From: JAEWWD01 sp964440115
GTDB taxonomy: Bacteria; Bacillota; Clostridia; Christensenellales; CAG-138
Reading direction: 5' to 3'
DNA length: 64,000 nt
NCBI GenBank assembly: GCA_964440115.1
Contig: CAYTPV010000005.1
Location: 248,001 to 312,000 of the forward strand
Positions 41,884 through 51,734 of the stretch are shown here, piece after piece. A program made the position numbers and the translations under genes. The notes under the pieces were generated by a model. It was not told the origin of the DNA. It did no database searches and saw nothing but the letters and a program-made list of their open reading frames with translations. Numbering within the stretch: position 1 is the stretch's first letter; each line of letters opens with the position of its first letter.

Positions 41884-42015
41884 ATCGTGAACAATGAATA
41901 ATGAACGATTGGATGTGAAATTCCTCACGGAATTCTCTTTCCATTATAACATATCGAAAGAAATGCCAAAGGCATTTCTTCCTGCATTGTGAATTGTTCA
42001 TTTTGCATTGTACAA
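41884..42015. repeat. MITE-like inverted repeat in the gltX leader
   Basis: The left arm GTGAACAATGAATAATGAAC (41887 on) and the inverted right arm GTACAATGCAAAATGAAC (about 41992-42012) match at about 20 of 24 positions. Between them are AAATTCC-TCAC-GGAATT and AAGAAATGCC-AAA-GGCATTTCTT hairpins and a minus-strand TATAAT (41943-41948). Arms with interior hairpins and AT-rich sequence are typical of miniature inverted-repeat elements. It may carry the gltX promoter. Confidence 0.55.
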
Positions 42016-42040
42016 TCCGGTATCACTGAAGAGTATTTAA

Positions 42041-43684
42041 TTATACCGGCGGTTTCCAGCTGTCCTTAAGTTCTACAATTCTGTTGAATACAGGTTTCTC
42101 GGGCGTATGGTCGTAATCCGCGCAGAAATACCCCACGCGCATGAACTGCGATTTGTCGCCCGGTTTGGCGTTGGCCAGCAAGGGTTCCACAAACCCTGTT
42201 TGCACGGTGAGGCTGTTGGGGTTGAGGTTTTCTAAAAACTCGTCCTTATCTGCGATATCGGTGGTCAGAAGCTGCTCATAAAGGCGTATTTCTGCGGCAA
42301 CGGCGTCGCTTGTGTTCACCCAGTGCAGCGTGCCCTTTACCTTGCGCGCCTGCTCTCCGCTCTTGCTATCGGGGTCGTACGTGCAGCGGACCAGTGCAAT
42401 ATTGCCGTCCGCATCCTTTTCAAAGCCGGTGCAGCGCACGATATATGCGCCCTTGAGACGTACCTCGCCGTCCGGCTGCAGCCGGAAGTACTTTTTGGGC
42501 GGGTTTTCCATGAAGTCCTCGCGCTCAATGTACAACTCACGGCCGAACTTCAGCGTGCGTTTGCCCATACCCTCATCGTTGGGGTGGCACTCAAGCTCGA
42601 TATCCTCGGTTGTGCCCTCCGGCCAGTTTTCGATGACGAGCTTGACCGGGTCGATGACTGCCATCATGCGCGGTGCGTGCTCGTTTAAATCCTCGCGTAC
42701 GCAGTGCTCGAGCATGGCGGTATCCACCACGGAATCGGCTTTGGCTACACCGACGCGGTTCAAAAAGTCGCGGATGGCTTCCGGTGTATAGCCGCGGCGG
42801 CGCAATCCGCACAGCGTGGGCATGCGCGGGTCGTCCCAGCCGCTGACCAGGCCTTTTTCCACCAGCATCCGGAGGTAGCGCTTGGACATGATGGTGTTGG
42901 TCAGGTTCAGCCGCGCGAACTCGATCTGCCGGGGCTTGGGGTCAAACTCGCACTGCTCGACGACCCAGTCGTAGAGCGGGCGATGGATTTCATATTCCAA
43001 AGAGCACAGCGAATGAGTCACGCCCTCAATCGCGTCCTGTATGGGGTGCGCGAAATCGTACATGGGGTAGATGCACCATTTGTCGCCCGTATGGTGGTGC
43101 GTAGAATGCAGTATGCGGTACATGGCCGGGTCGCGCAGGTTGATATTGGGCGACGCCATGTCGATCTTGGCGCGCAGCGTACGGGTACCGTCCGGGAATT
43201 CGCCGTTCTTCATGCGCTCAAACAGGTCGAGGTTTTCCTCCACGGTTCTGTCGCGGTAGGGGGAGGAGCGGCCGGGTTCTGTCAGTGTGCCGCGGTATTC
43301 GCGTATTTCATCCTTGGAAAGGTCGCACACATATGCGACGCCCTTTTTGATGAGCTTGACAGCCAGATCATAGCAGGTATCGAAATAATCCGAGCCGTAG
43401 CAGACCTTATCCCATTTAAAGCCCAGCCAGCGGATATCTTCCTGTATGGCGTCTACGAATTCCTCATCTTCCTTTGTGGGGTTGGTGTCGTCGTAGCGCA
43501 GATTGCATTTGCCGCCGTATTGATCGGCCATGGAGAAATCGATATACAAAGCCTTGGCGTGGCCTATGTGCAGGTAGCCGTTGGGTTCGGGCGGGAAACG
43601 CGTGCGGATGGATTTAGCCTTTCCCTGCTGCAGATCCTGCTCGATGGCCTCTTCAATAAAATGTTTGGACCGCAGCTCTTCCAT
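42041..43684 (-). CDS. glnS: Glutamine-tRNA ligase
   Basis: 547-residue GlnRS. RTRFPPEPNGYLHIGHAKALYIDF holds the HIGH motif (about residues 27-50) and TNTIMSKRYLRMLV near 270 the KMSKS-type MSK motif. Specific features include CNLRYDDTNPTKEDEEFVDAIQEDI and the two beta-barrel anticodon domains (about 340-540) with MGKRTLKFGRELYIEREDF. The ATG at 43684 follows AGAGGGAG. Most Firmicutes make Gln-tRNA by GatCAB, and GlnRS in Clostridia is thought to be acquired from other bacteria or eukaryotes. It lies upstream of gltX on the same strand. Confidence 0.96.
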   Translation of the reverse strand: MEELRSKHFIEEAIEQDLQQGKAKSIRTRFPPEPNGYLHIGHAKALYIDFSMADQYGGKCNLRYDDTNPTKEDEEFVDAIQEDIRWLGFKWDKVCYGSDYFDTCYDLAVKLIKKGVAYVCDLSKDEIREYRGTLTEPGRSSPYRDRTVEENLDLFERMKNGEFPDGTRTLRAKIDMASPNINLRDPAMYRILHSTHHHTGDKWCIYPMYDFAHPIQDAIEGVTHSLCSLEYEIHRPLYDWVVEQCEFDPKPRQIEFARLNLTNTIMSKRYLRMLVEKGLVSGWDDPRMPTLCGLRRRGYTPEAIRDFLNRVGVAKADSVVDTAMLEHCVREDLNEHAPRMMAVIDPVKLVIENWPEGTTEDIELECHPNDEGMGKRTLKFGRELYIEREDFMENPPKKYFRLQPDGEVRLKGAYIVRCTGFEKDADGNIALVRCTYDPDSKSGEQARKVKGTLHWVNTSDAVAAEIRLYEQLLTTDIADKDEFLENLNPNSLTVQTGFVEPLLANAKPGDKSQFMRVGYFCADYDHTPEKPVFNRIVELKDSWKPPV

Positions 43685-43831
43685 AGTGTTCTCCCTCTTC
43701 TCAATGCGGCAAAGCCGCCGGATTTTCATTCCAATATTATCATGCACAAAGCAAGGCTTTGTCAACAAGTCTGCGTGAGGTTTGGGTGGCTTATGTGTTG
43801 CCGGGATGCAGCTCGGCTGGTGGATTTTACA

Positions 43832-43898
43832 GGTATCGGCGCATACTGCGCCGACGATTATTTTTCTGTACTGGGGGGAACTGGCGTTCCCCCCAGTG
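43832..43898 (+). repeat. Family C intergenic repeat, copy 3
   Basis: GGTATCGGCGCA-TAC-TGCGCCGACGA, AT linker TTATTTTTCTGTA, and CTGGGGGGAAC-TGGC-GTTCCCCCCAG. Compared with copies 1 and 2 the first stem has G/C in place of T/A at one pair, on both arms. Confidence 0.82.
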
Positions 43899-43940
43899 CC
43901 CTCTTCTTTCCAATAATGTGTTTCTAGTGCAGATTTCCCT

Positions 43941-44026
43941 GCAAGCGTCCTGAAAGGACGTTTGCGATGATGGGTTCCAAGGGCCTGATGGCCCTTGGTG
44001 GGGGTTCGGGGGCGAAGCCCCTGAAC
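43941..44026 (+). repeat. Family A intergenic repeat, copy 7
   Basis: Variable hairpin GCAAGCGTCC-TGAAA-GGACGTTTGC (43941-43965, one G:T pair), 12 nt ending TGGGTT, core CCAAGGGCCTGATGGCCCTTGG (43978-43999) and GGGGGTTCGGGGGC-GA-AGCCCCTGAA. It ends 6 bp before the addA stop. With family C copy 3 it makes up most of the 347-bp glnS-addA gap. Confidence 0.84.
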
Positions 44027-44031
44027 GTTTC

Positions 44032-47000
44032 CTATACCACCACCGCTTCTCCCAGCGACAGCAGCGCTACTACCCGAGTCCGCACGGGGATGCCGGATAA
44101 CCGCTCGAGCGCCAGCGCATATAGGCCAAGCTGCTGCGCGTGCGCTGCTGCGGCATCCTCTGGGGCTTGTCCGGGCAGAATTCGGTCAGTTTTATAGTCC
44201 ACAAGCACCCAACAGTCATCTTCCATAAAACAGCAGTCGATGACACCCTGCAGCAGTACAGGCTCCGCATCTTCGGCAAGACCGAGCTGTTCCGCGCTTA
44301 AAAGCACCGAAAATTCCAGTTCCCGCTCCATACGTTTTGCACGCCTGAGGCGAAGGCCCAGATCGCTTGTCAGGAGCCGCGCGATTTCATCCGCAGAGAT
44401 TGCCTGCGCCTGCGCCGATGAAAGAAGACCAATGCGCTGCATGCGCGCTATCTCGGATTGCACAAAATCCAGCACGTCGCTCTCCGGACAGGCTGCGATG
44501 TCGATATCCTTCAACGCCGCATGCATGGCTGTGCCGCGCTGTGCCGCGTTCAGTTTTGTTTCCGGCTGCGAAAAGGATGGCGCGGGCCGGAGGGATACGG
44601 TGCGCGCGTGCAGCAGCTCGCTTACGCTGCGTTTGCTGGGGATGGCGCTGCTCCGCGCGTACGGGTAACTCCAGTCCAGCCGCTCGCGCAGTTCAAAAAG
44701 CAAATTCTCCGGCACGACATCCGTTTCACGTGCGGCAACGATGGGCGCAATAGACTTGAGCGCGCTTTGCCGCGCGTGCGTCTGCAACGGGATGTCGTCC
44801 GTCTGCGCGGATACGGGCAGCAGCCAGTGCAGATATGTCATGGCCTTTGCGCAGTACGCGTCGTCGATATGTATTTCCCGTGCTGCGGTCGCGCCCTCGG
44901 CGGCGTTTTTCATGCAGCCTATGAGAAGAAGCCTTTCCCGCGCGCGCGTCATGCCCACATAGAGTATGCGCATCTCCTCGGCGAGCTGCTGCCGCCACAG
45001 CCGCGCAAATACGGCGCGGCGCAGCAACGTATCTGTTTTCACGCCGTTGACGTTCAGCCGCACGCCCAAACCAAGCTCGCGTTCGCACAGCAGCGGCGCG
45101 CTTTCGTCCCGCTTGTTGAAGCGATGCCCCAGCCCCGCGCAGATGACCACGGGATATTCAAGACCTTTGGATGCGTGCATGGACAATACGCGCACCACGT
45201 CCGCCGCGCCCGGCTGCGCGCGGCCAAGGTCTGCGGTTGCGGCGGCGCGGTCCATGAACTGCAGAAAGCTCCACAGGTCGCAGGGGAAGCCCGCGTCGGC
45301 ATAATCCCGCGCGCGCAAAAGCAGCGCGTCGAGGTTGGCCTGCCGCTCGCGTCCGCCGGGCAGCGCGCCCACACAGTCGTAAAACCCCGTGTCGTCGAGA
45401 AGCTGCGATAAAAACTCCGTCAGCGGCAGCCGCAGCGCCTCATTTCGCCAGGCTTCCAGCTTGTCAAGCGCCTCAATCGCCCTTGCACAAAGCGTATCAA
45501 GGCCGCTTGCGCACAGCAGCAGCCGATCGAAAAGCGTTTCGGCTTCGTATTGCGTTTTAAGTGCAATCAGTTCTTCTAGCGAGAAGCCGAACACCGGCGA
45601 GCGCAGCACGCTCAAAAGAGGAATATCCTGCCGCCGGTTGTCGATCACCCGCAGCAAATTTAAGAATACCTGCACTTCAATGGCGTCGAAATACCCGCCC
45701 GTAAGCTGCACGTATACCGGAATGCCCATTTTCGAAAATACTTGCGCCCAGGTTTCCGCCGCTCGCCGGTGCGATCGCAGCAGCACCGCAAAATCCGAGT
45801 AACGCAAAGGCCGCTCGCCCGATTTGGGGTCCATGCACCTTCCGTCGCGCATAAGTGCGCGGATGCGCCGTGCGGCAACCATGGCTTCCGCCTCCGTATC
45901 CCCGGCGGATTCGGCGTCCTCATCCTCGTTATTGTCGGCATCCTGCTCAGTATCAGACTGTTCCTCTTCGTCATCATCCTCCGGCGCATCGGTGCGTTCG
46001 ATTACATGCAGTTCGCAGCCCGCATGCGCATTATCCTGCGCGGTATCGGGCAGATGCAGCGCGGCGTGTTCATCGTAATCGAGCTCGCCCACCGCCTGAG
46101 TCATGATACGCGAAAAAACGGCGTTGACGGCGTTTATGACGGGCCTCGCGCTGCGGAAATTCACATTGAGGTGTATCTGCGAGTCCCCGCAGTCCCCCGT
46201 ATAGGTTTTGAGTTTCTCCAGAAACAGGCTCGGGTCGGCCTGCCGGAAACGGTATATGGATTGCTTGACGTCGCCTACAAGGAACAGATTGTCTATGCGC
46301 CTTACGGCGTCGATAAGGCATTCCTGTATGCGGCTTGAATCCTGGTATTCGTCAACAAACACGTAGGAAAAGCGATCCCGCAGCGTATTCTTCACGCCTT
46401 CGTCTTGCAGGGCTTTGAGCGCCATATGCTCCATATCCGAAAAATCGACTACATCGTGTTCACGCTTCAATATGGCATACGCTTCATGCATGTCGCGTAC
46501 AAACGCGCACAGCGCATCAACCTGCGGCGAAAGCAGCGCCATGCGCCGCGTTTCCGCTTGAGGCGGCTGGGCTAATAGCTTCTTCTGGTCGCCGATGCAT
46601 TTGCGCAATGCTTCGCGCGCCTTTTTAATCTGCTCTTGCTCCGCGAAAGCGCATCCTCTGGGAAACAGCAGCTTGCCAAGCTGCAGCGCAAGCAGCCGCT
46701 CGCGGTATTGCGCGAACTCGCGGCAGAGTGCAAGAGAACGAAGCTGTGCCATATCCTCGTCAAGCAGCGCGCGCACGCTCGTCAATTCCTCGGGTACAAG
46801 CTCCCGCGCGCGGCCGATGGCCTTGACCTGCTCGGCGGCGTCCGATTGCAAGCCTTTTAATAATTCCGCAAACGCGGGATGCGCCTCAAACGAGGAAGGA
46901 TCGGCGGAGTAGGCAAGCGCGGCCTGCGTGAGCCAACCCCACGGGTCAGGCTGCGCCATCAGAAAATCATACAGCTTGTGCGCCATCAGAAACAGCGCGT

Positions 47001-47490
47001 CCTCGCCGCCCGTCGCGCGCAGCAGCCCCAAGAACGCCGCGTCGGACGCTTCATAGCGCGCCTGCGCCGTTTCATCGAGCGCCTGCTGCAGCAGCATGGC
47101 GGATTGCACCTCGTCCGCCGGCCGAAAAGACGGGTCCATCCCCAGGAGCGGGAAATTGCGCCGGAGGATGTACAGACAGAATTTATGCAATGTGGAAATA
47201 TTGGCGCGCCCGGCGCTCATGGCCTGTGCGCGCAGCCGTGCGGCAGAAGTTGGGTCTGCCGTTTCACGCGCGGCTTTGAACAGGCTTGCGGCGATGCGCC
47301 GCTTCATTTCCGCTGTGGCGGCTTCGGTAAATGTTACGACCAGAAAGCTGTCGATATCCGCTCCGTTTGTGACAAGCCGCGTAATGCGCTCGGTCAGTAC
47401 GGCGGTTTTGCCGCTGCCCGCCGCGGCGCTGACAAGGAGATTGCAGCCCTCGCGCGCGATGGCGTCCTGTTGTTCAGTCGTCCAGGCCAT
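44032..47490 (-). CDS. addA: Helicase-exonuclease AddAB, subunit AddA
   Basis: 1152-residue UvrD-type helicase plus nuclease for double-strand-break end processing. Motif I SAAAGSGKTAVLTERITRL is at about residues 17-35, motif Ia ISTLHKFCLYILRRNF, motif II VFVDEYQDSSRIQE near 381, motif III DVKQSIYRFRQADP, and motif V/VI VLSMHASKGLEYPVVICAGLG and VGMTRARERLLLIG. The RecB-type nuclease at the C-terminus has VDYKTDRI near 1098. An acidic Asp/Glu run near residues 505-535 is unusual. It overlaps the addB stop by 17 bp, so translation is coupled. Confidence 0.97.
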   Translation of the reverse strand: MAWTTEQQDAIAREGCNLLVSAAAGSGKTAVLTERITRLVTNGADIDSFLVVTFTEAATAEMKRRIAASLFKAARETADPTSAARLRAQAMSAGRANISTLHKFCLYILRRNFPLLGMDPSFRPADEVQSAMLLQQALDETAQARYEASDAAFLGLLRATGGEDALFLMAHKLYDFLMAQPDPWGWLTQAALAYSADPSSFEAHPAFAELLKGLQSDAAEQVKAIGRARELVPEELTSVRALLDEDMAQLRSLALCREFAQYRERLLALQLGKLLFPRGCAFAEQEQIKKAREALRKCIGDQKKLLAQPPQAETRRMALLSPQVDALCAFVRDMHEAYAILKREHDVVDFSDMEHMALKALQDEGVKNTLRDRFSYVFVDEYQDSSRIQECLIDAVRRIDNLFLVGDVKQSIYRFRQADPSLFLEKLKTYTGDCGDSQIHLNVNFRSARPVINAVNAVFSRIMTQAVGELDYDEHAALHLPDTAQDNAHAGCELHVIERTDAPEDDDEEEQSDTEQDADNNEDEDAESAGDTEAEAMVAARRIRALMRDGRCMDPKSGERPLRYSDFAVLLRSHRRAAETWAQVFSKMGIPVYVQLTGGYFDAIEVQVFLNLLRVIDNRRQDIPLLSVLRSPVFGFSLEELIALKTQYEAETLFDRLLLCASGLDTLCARAIEALDKLEAWRNEALRLPLTEFLSQLLDDTGFYDCVGALPGGRERQANLDALLLRARDYADAGFPCDLWSFLQFMDRAAATADLGRAQPGAADVVRVLSMHASKGLEYPVVICAGLGHRFNKRDESAPLLCERELGLGVRLNVNGVKTDTLLRRAVFARLWRQQLAEEMRILYVGMTRARERLLLIGCMKNAAEGATAAREIHIDDAYCAKAMTYLHWLLPVSAQTDDIPLQTHARQSALKSIAPIVAARETDVVPENLLFELRERLDWSYPYARSSAIPSKRSVSELLHARTVSLRPAPSFSQPETKLNAAQRGTAMHAALKDIDIAACPESDVLDFVQSEIARMQRIGLLSSAQAQAISADEIARLLTSDLGLRLRRAKRMERELEFSVLLSAEQLGLAEDAEPVLLQGVIDCCFMEDDCWVLVDYKTDRILPGQAPEDAAAAHAQQLGLYALALERLSGIPVRTRVVALLSLGEAVVV

Positions 47491-50400
47491 GCGGTTCCCC
47501 TCCTTTGCGCGTAAGCTTATCGAAGAATTCTTCCCGTGTGCGCTTTTTCACCCTGCGCGAACGGCAGCCGGGCAGGCGTGAGTCAAACCGGCATACGCTT
47601 TTATAATCGCACCATGCGCAAACGGTGGTTTGGCCGTAGCGAACGGGCCTTGCTTCCACGCGGCCACTAAGCAGTTCTTCCGCCACCTGACCTGCGCGCT
47701 CTACGGCGAAGCCCAGCAGCCGTTCCATTTCCTCCGGCGTTAACAGGCGGGGCGTTTTGCCAATGGAAGCATCCTTGTTGCGCCTTAATCCGTGCATGAC
47801 ACTGGAACTGCCCGAAAGCTCCCGTTCGGTCGCGAGTACCGCACCTTCTTCCTGTAATAACAGTCCTTTGAGGCGAAGGGCGGGGGAGACGGCAAAATCT
47901 GTATTGTCCTGCGGCTCGTCATTACCTTCGGCGGCTTCTGCCGCCGCCGTATCGTCCTCGGCAAGAGGGTCGCGCACCGGCTGATAGAACATACCCGCAG
48001 GCGTACCCTCGGCTGTGGACGCAGCCGCCGCAAGATACAGCGGCAGCTGTAGCGAAAGCCCATCCGCAAGTTTATCGTAGGAAAGGTCGAGGTCGCCGGA
48101 TTTATAATCCACCACGCGGATGATGCGCGTGCCGTCCGCAAGCGCAGCCGCGTCCACACGGTCGATGACGCCTGTCAGCACCGCATCCCCGCCGTTCAAT
48201 TCCACAGCGGGCAGCACGCCGTCCGCGCCAAAGCGAAGCTCCGCGCCGATAGGCCGGAAATCGCCTGCCGCAAAGCCCCTAGTTAGCGCCCACGCCGTTT
48301 CCCGCACGGCTTCGCACCAGAATACAGAGAGTGCCCGCGCGCGCGCCGTGGCGCACAGCAGGCCATCCTGATAGCGTTCAAGGCATTTAGGCAGCAATTC
48401 GTCAAGAAGAGCGTCCGCGTCCGCACGCGTGATGCTTTCCCAGTCAAGGCCGCGTTCTGTCGCTGTACGGACAAAGGCTTCGAGAGCCATATGCGAGAAG
48501 CTGCCGATATCGGCTTTCTTTTCTTTAAATTCCCTGCGCGGCTGCGCTTTCAGGCCATATTGCGCGAAGTGCCTGAACGGACAGGCACGGAATGTTTCAA
48601 GTCTGCTCACAGACCCGTAATACCGCCTGCCGTAAAGCGTGCGCGCAAGCGGCTCGCCTAAGGATTTGGGCACGGCGGGTTCCTTCGCAAATGCTTCCGC
48701 CTGAAAGAGCCTGCCGCTAAAGAGCGGGTCTTCGCTGTAATATGCGTGCAGTGCTTCATAAAGAGGATCATTTGCGTTCTGCAGGCTGCGCGAAAGCAGC
48801 GCGAAACCGCTCTGCTTTGTTTCGGGCAAAGCACCGTCCATGAGTGCGGGCTGTTCCTGAATATCGGGGAATATCTCCTTCAGGCGGTCGATGAGCGTGG
48901 ATGGTACAAGCTCGCGCATGCCGTCCGCGTACGCGAAGCCGATCCACAGCCGCTGACTTGCACAGCTCAGAGCGCGGTAGATATTGAGCCGTTCTTCCTG
49001 CGCGCGGTTTTCCGCGCCGCCCCAAGGCGCAAGTCCCATTTCCCAAAGTGCTGCAAGCTCCGCGTCGTCAATAATACCTTCGTCTGCGCGGGCAGAGGGC
49101 AGCAGCCCTTCGTTGCAGCCAAGCAGGAATAATGCGTGCACCGTGCGGCTGCGCGTGCGGTCGATATCGCCGAACAGCACCTGATCCGCAGTGGCGGGGA
49201 TGACCCCCACCTGATAAGCGGCGAGCGCCTCGGAAAGCACTTCCAGATATTCGCGTTTGCTCAGTTCAGAGTCGCCCAATATTGCGTGCAGCTGTTCGAG
49301 CAGTTCAAGGAGGATATCCCATACCTGCGCGTGCTCTTCCATCAGCGCGAAACGCCCCGCCTCGCGCAGCGCATCCACCTCCTGAGCAAGCTTTTCTTCG
49401 ACGCGAAGCTCTGTGAGATACAGGTATAGCGCCATTGTCATGCGCTGTGCATCGTGGGTGAATTCCTCGCGCAGTTTTATGAGCGGCGGCAGCAGCGCGG
49501 CGCGCGCGCGTTCCGCCCCTGTTTCTTCCGGAGGGAAAGGGGTTTCAAACGCTTTGCCGTACTGCAGGCCGCGCCTGATACAGTAATTTTCAAATTCCTC
49601 CGCATCCGGAGCGGCGACATCCGCAAGTCCGGTTCGGGAAATGCGGATCAATTCCGCGCGCGTAATGCCGCCCGATGCCACGCGGCCTGCGCACAGCAGC
49701 AGTTCTATGAGCGGATGCCCCTGCATGCTGCGCCGCGCGTCCATGAACACGGGGATATCCCGTTTGGCGAACGCGCGCCGCACAGCGGGCATGTAGGCGG
49801 GCATGTCCGACGCGATGACAGCCATATCTCTATAGCGCACACCCGTACGGGCGAGGGATACTATGGCGTCCGCCAGCGCTTCCACTTCCGCCGCGCGGTC
49901 CGCCGCGCCCGTGAGCGTAATGACTTCGGGATTGCCGTTGTATTTAAGCGGAACATACGCGTACAGCATTTTTTCCAGCCGTAAAAGCGCCGGATGCTTG
50001 CCGGTCGGCACGGACGCCGCATCCAGATTGATGCTTTTGGGCATGCAGCCCAGCTCATACGCGGCAGCAAACAGCCGGTCATACGCGCGGCGTTCCGGCT
50101 CAAAAAGCGCCGCGTCGGGCGCGCTCTCATCCGGGTCCATGCAGATAGTGATGGTCAGCGTTTTGCACACGCGCATAAGCGCGGAAAGTATGGCGTAAAA
50201 CTGCCCGGTGGGCGTATCAAAGCCATCGATGTACACATCCGCCCCGTGCAAAAAGGAGGAGGGCAGCGCGTCCACGAGCGCGTTGAGTGCGTCTTCGGTG
50301 TCCATATAGCGCTCATGGAGGTATTCCTGCACAGCTAAGTACAGCGTGGCGATATCCGACAACTTAGCGTAAAGCGGCGTATGCGCGGGCAGCCTGTCTG

Positions 50401-50812
50401 CCGCTTCACGCAGCATGTCCGGCGTAATGAGGAAGCGCTTGCACTGCGCAAGCAGTGCGTCCATACGCCCCGCAAACCCCGCACGGCGTGCGACTGCGCC
50501 ATAGGCGATGAGCTCGTCCCTGTGCTGGTAGGCCATACGGCGCACAACCATGCGTCTTCCCTGCATGGAAAGGAAAGGCCGTTCCGCTCCGCCCAATATG
50601 CGTTCAGAAAGCCGCGCGAAGCTGAGCACCTGCACGCCAAGCAGTCCGCCAAGATCCGCGCACAGCGCGCGTTCCGTCTCGAACGTGAACTGCTCAGGCA
50701 CGATAAGCACCGCGCGCTGCCCCTTTTGCATGTGTTCTTTGAGCGCGGCTTTGATGCGGTGCGTTTTACCCGCGCCGGCGCGGCCTACGATAAACTGCAC
50801 GCTTGCAGGCAT
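47474..50812 (-). CDS. addB: Helicase-exonuclease AddAB, subunit AddB
   Basis: 1112-residue inactivated-helicase/nuclease partner. QFIVGRAGAGKTHRIKAALKEHM has a Walker A (residues 9-16), and SFARLSERILGG follows. The second nuclease domain has VDYKSGDLDLSYDKLADGLSLQLPLYL near residue 900. The four iron-sulfur cysteines are visible: one in FRACPFRHFAQYG (about 744) and three in CAWCDYKSVCRFDSRLPGC (about 1067). AAAGGAG precedes the ATG at 50812. The addB-addA order matches Bacillus. No Chi site could be identified from this window. Confidence 0.96.
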   Translation of the reverse strand: MPASVQFIVGRAGAGKTHRIKAALKEHMQKGQRAVLIVPEQFTFETERALCADLGGLLGVQVLSFARLSERILGGAERPFLSMQGRRMVVRRMAYQHRDELIAYGAVARRAGFAGRMDALLAQCKRFLITPDMLREAADRLPAHTPLYAKLSDIATLYLAVQEYLHERYMDTEDALNALVDALPSSFLHGADVYIDGFDTPTGQFYAILSALMRVCKTLTITICMDPDESAPDAALFEPERRAYDRLFAAAYELGCMPKSINLDAASVPTGKHPALLRLEKMLYAYVPLKYNGNPEVITLTGAADRAAEVEALADAIVSLARTGVRYRDMAVIASDMPAYMPAVRRAFAKRDIPVFMDARRSMQGHPLIELLLCAGRVASGGITRAELIRISRTGLADVAAPDAEEFENYCIRRGLQYGKAFETPFPPEETGAERARAALLPPLIKLREEFTHDAQRMTMALYLYLTELRVEEKLAQEVDALREAGRFALMEEHAQVWDILLELLEQLHAILGDSELSKREYLEVLSEALAAYQVGVIPATADQVLFGDIDRTRSRTVHALFLLGCNEGLLPSARADEGIIDDAELAALWEMGLAPWGGAENRAQEERLNIYRALSCASQRLWIGFAYADGMRELVPSTLIDRLKEIFPDIQEQPALMDGALPETKQSGFALLSRSLQNANDPLYEALHAYYSEDPLFSGRLFQAEAFAKEPAVPKSLGEPLARTLYGRRYYGSVSRLETFRACPFRHFAQYGLKAQPRREFKEKKADIGSFSHMALEAFVRTATERGLDWESITRADADALLDELLPKCLERYQDGLLCATARARALSVFWCEAVRETAWALTRGFAAGDFRPIGAELRFGADGVLPAVELNGGDAVLTGVIDRVDAAALADGTRIIRVVDYKSGDLDLSYDKLADGLSLQLPLYLAAAASTAEGTPAGMFYQPVRDPLAEDDTAAAEAAEGNDEPQDNTDFAVSPALRLKGLLLQEEGAVLATERELSGSSSVMHGLRRNKDASIGKTPRLLTPEEMERLLGFAVERAGQVAEELLSGRVEARPVRYGQTTVCAWCDYKSVCRFDSRLPGCRSRRVKKRTREEFFDKLTRKGGEPHGLDD

Positions 50813-50831
50813 GTTGGCTCCTTTCTTTTTA

Positions 50832-50910
50832 GTTTGGGGGCTTTGCCCCCAAACCCCCACCAAGGGCCGTTACGGCCCTTGGAACCCATAGCAAAGCGAC
50901 TTGGTCGCTT
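50832..50910 (-). repeat. Family A intergenic repeat, copy 8
   Basis: Minus strand: the variable hairpin AAGCGAC-CAA-GTCGCTT (50894-50910), 11 nt containing ATGGGTT, core CCAAGGGCCGTAACGGCCCTTGG, GGTGGGGGTTT, and GGGGGC-AAA-GCCCCC. It lies just upstream of addB. Confidence 0.84.
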
Positions 50911-50976
50911 GGATGGGATATAATTTGGATGCATATCACAAACACTCTCTTTTTAGAACTGATTACGCACCTAGTT

Positions 50977-51056
50977 CGTACTCCAGGGGCCGTGGGGGTG
51001 GAACCCCCACTTTTAAATAAAATAAATTTCCGTCGCCGCCTCGAAGGCGGCGATAC
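50977..51056 (-). repeat. Family B intergenic repeat, copy 7
   Basis: Minus strand GTATCGCCGCC-TTCGA-GGCGGCGACGG, linker TTTATTTTATTTAAAAG, hairpin TGGGGGT-TCC-ACCCCCA and tail GGCCCCTGGAGTACGAA. The second stem differs from other copies in both arms yet pairs perfectly. Confidence 0.82.
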
Positions 51057-51110
51057 TGATTTATACTGTAATTCGCATTATTATCAGAGTTGCGATTAAG
51101 CGTGCCGCGA

Positions 51111-51656
51111 TTAAAACATCGCCTTGTGCAGCGGCATATACACCATTCGTCCCGCCACATTCCTGCTTTCAAATAACACCAACTGATTGGCAGTAAACGC
51201 CGCGCCTGAGCCGCTGAACAAATCCCGCAGCTCTTCCGGCGACGCCTGCTCGTGTGTGAGTTCCCGCGCAAGCGTAATGTGCGGGGTCAACCGCTTCTGC
51301 GCGCCGCCGCAGGGGAACCCGTTGCTGCGCAGCGCGGAAACGAGCGTTTCATGCAGCCTGTAAAGCTCCGCCAATTCCCCCGAAAGGCCGATATACCCCG
51401 TGCGCGACTGCCCGCGCGCAAAACTGCCGTAGTCTGCAAGCCGCAGCACAAACGGGCGTATGCCGCGTACAGCTTCATCACAGGCAAGCGCTGCCCCCGC
51501 AAGATCCGTGCTTTCGCCGATGAAATGCATGGTGATGTGAAAATTATCCGCCGGTACAAACCGTCCGTTCGGGCAAAGCACACTAAGCCGCTGTTGTGCT
51601 GATGATAATTCCCGCCGTACGTCCGTAGGCAGCGGGATAGCGATAAACATGCGCAT
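51111..51656 (-). CDS. thpR: RNA 2',3'-cyclic phosphodiesterase (2H family)
   Basis: 181-residue 2H phosphoesterase (LigT/ThpR). The two HxTx motifs are HITMHFIGE near residue 41 and HITLARELTHE near residue 123, about 80 residues apart as required. It opens 2',3'-cyclic phosphates in RNA; the ligase reaction seen in vitro for LigT is not inferred. The start MRMFIAIPLPTDVRREL is typical, with GAGAGG upstream. A single minus-strand gene separated from addB by repeat elements. Confidence 0.93.
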   Translation of the reverse strand: MRMFIAIPLPTDVRRELSSAQQRLSVLCPNGRFVPADNFHITMHFIGESTDLAGAALACDEAVRGIRPFVLRLADYGSFARGQSRTGYIGLSGELAELYRLHETLVSALRSNGFPCGGAQKRLTPHITLARELTHEQASPEELRDLFSGSGAAFTANQLVLFESRNVAGRMVYMPLHKAMF

Positions 51657-51734
51657 GTGTCAAACCTCTCCTTCGTGGGTATCTATATTATAGCACAGGC
51701 ATATCTCCTATTTGGGGATAGTGGAAGATTTTAC

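Noticed and set aside
42704..43927. 407-residue plus-strand frame opposite glnS
   Set aside because: Antisense to GlnRS catalytic-domain codons, extends into a repeat, and has no recognisable domain.
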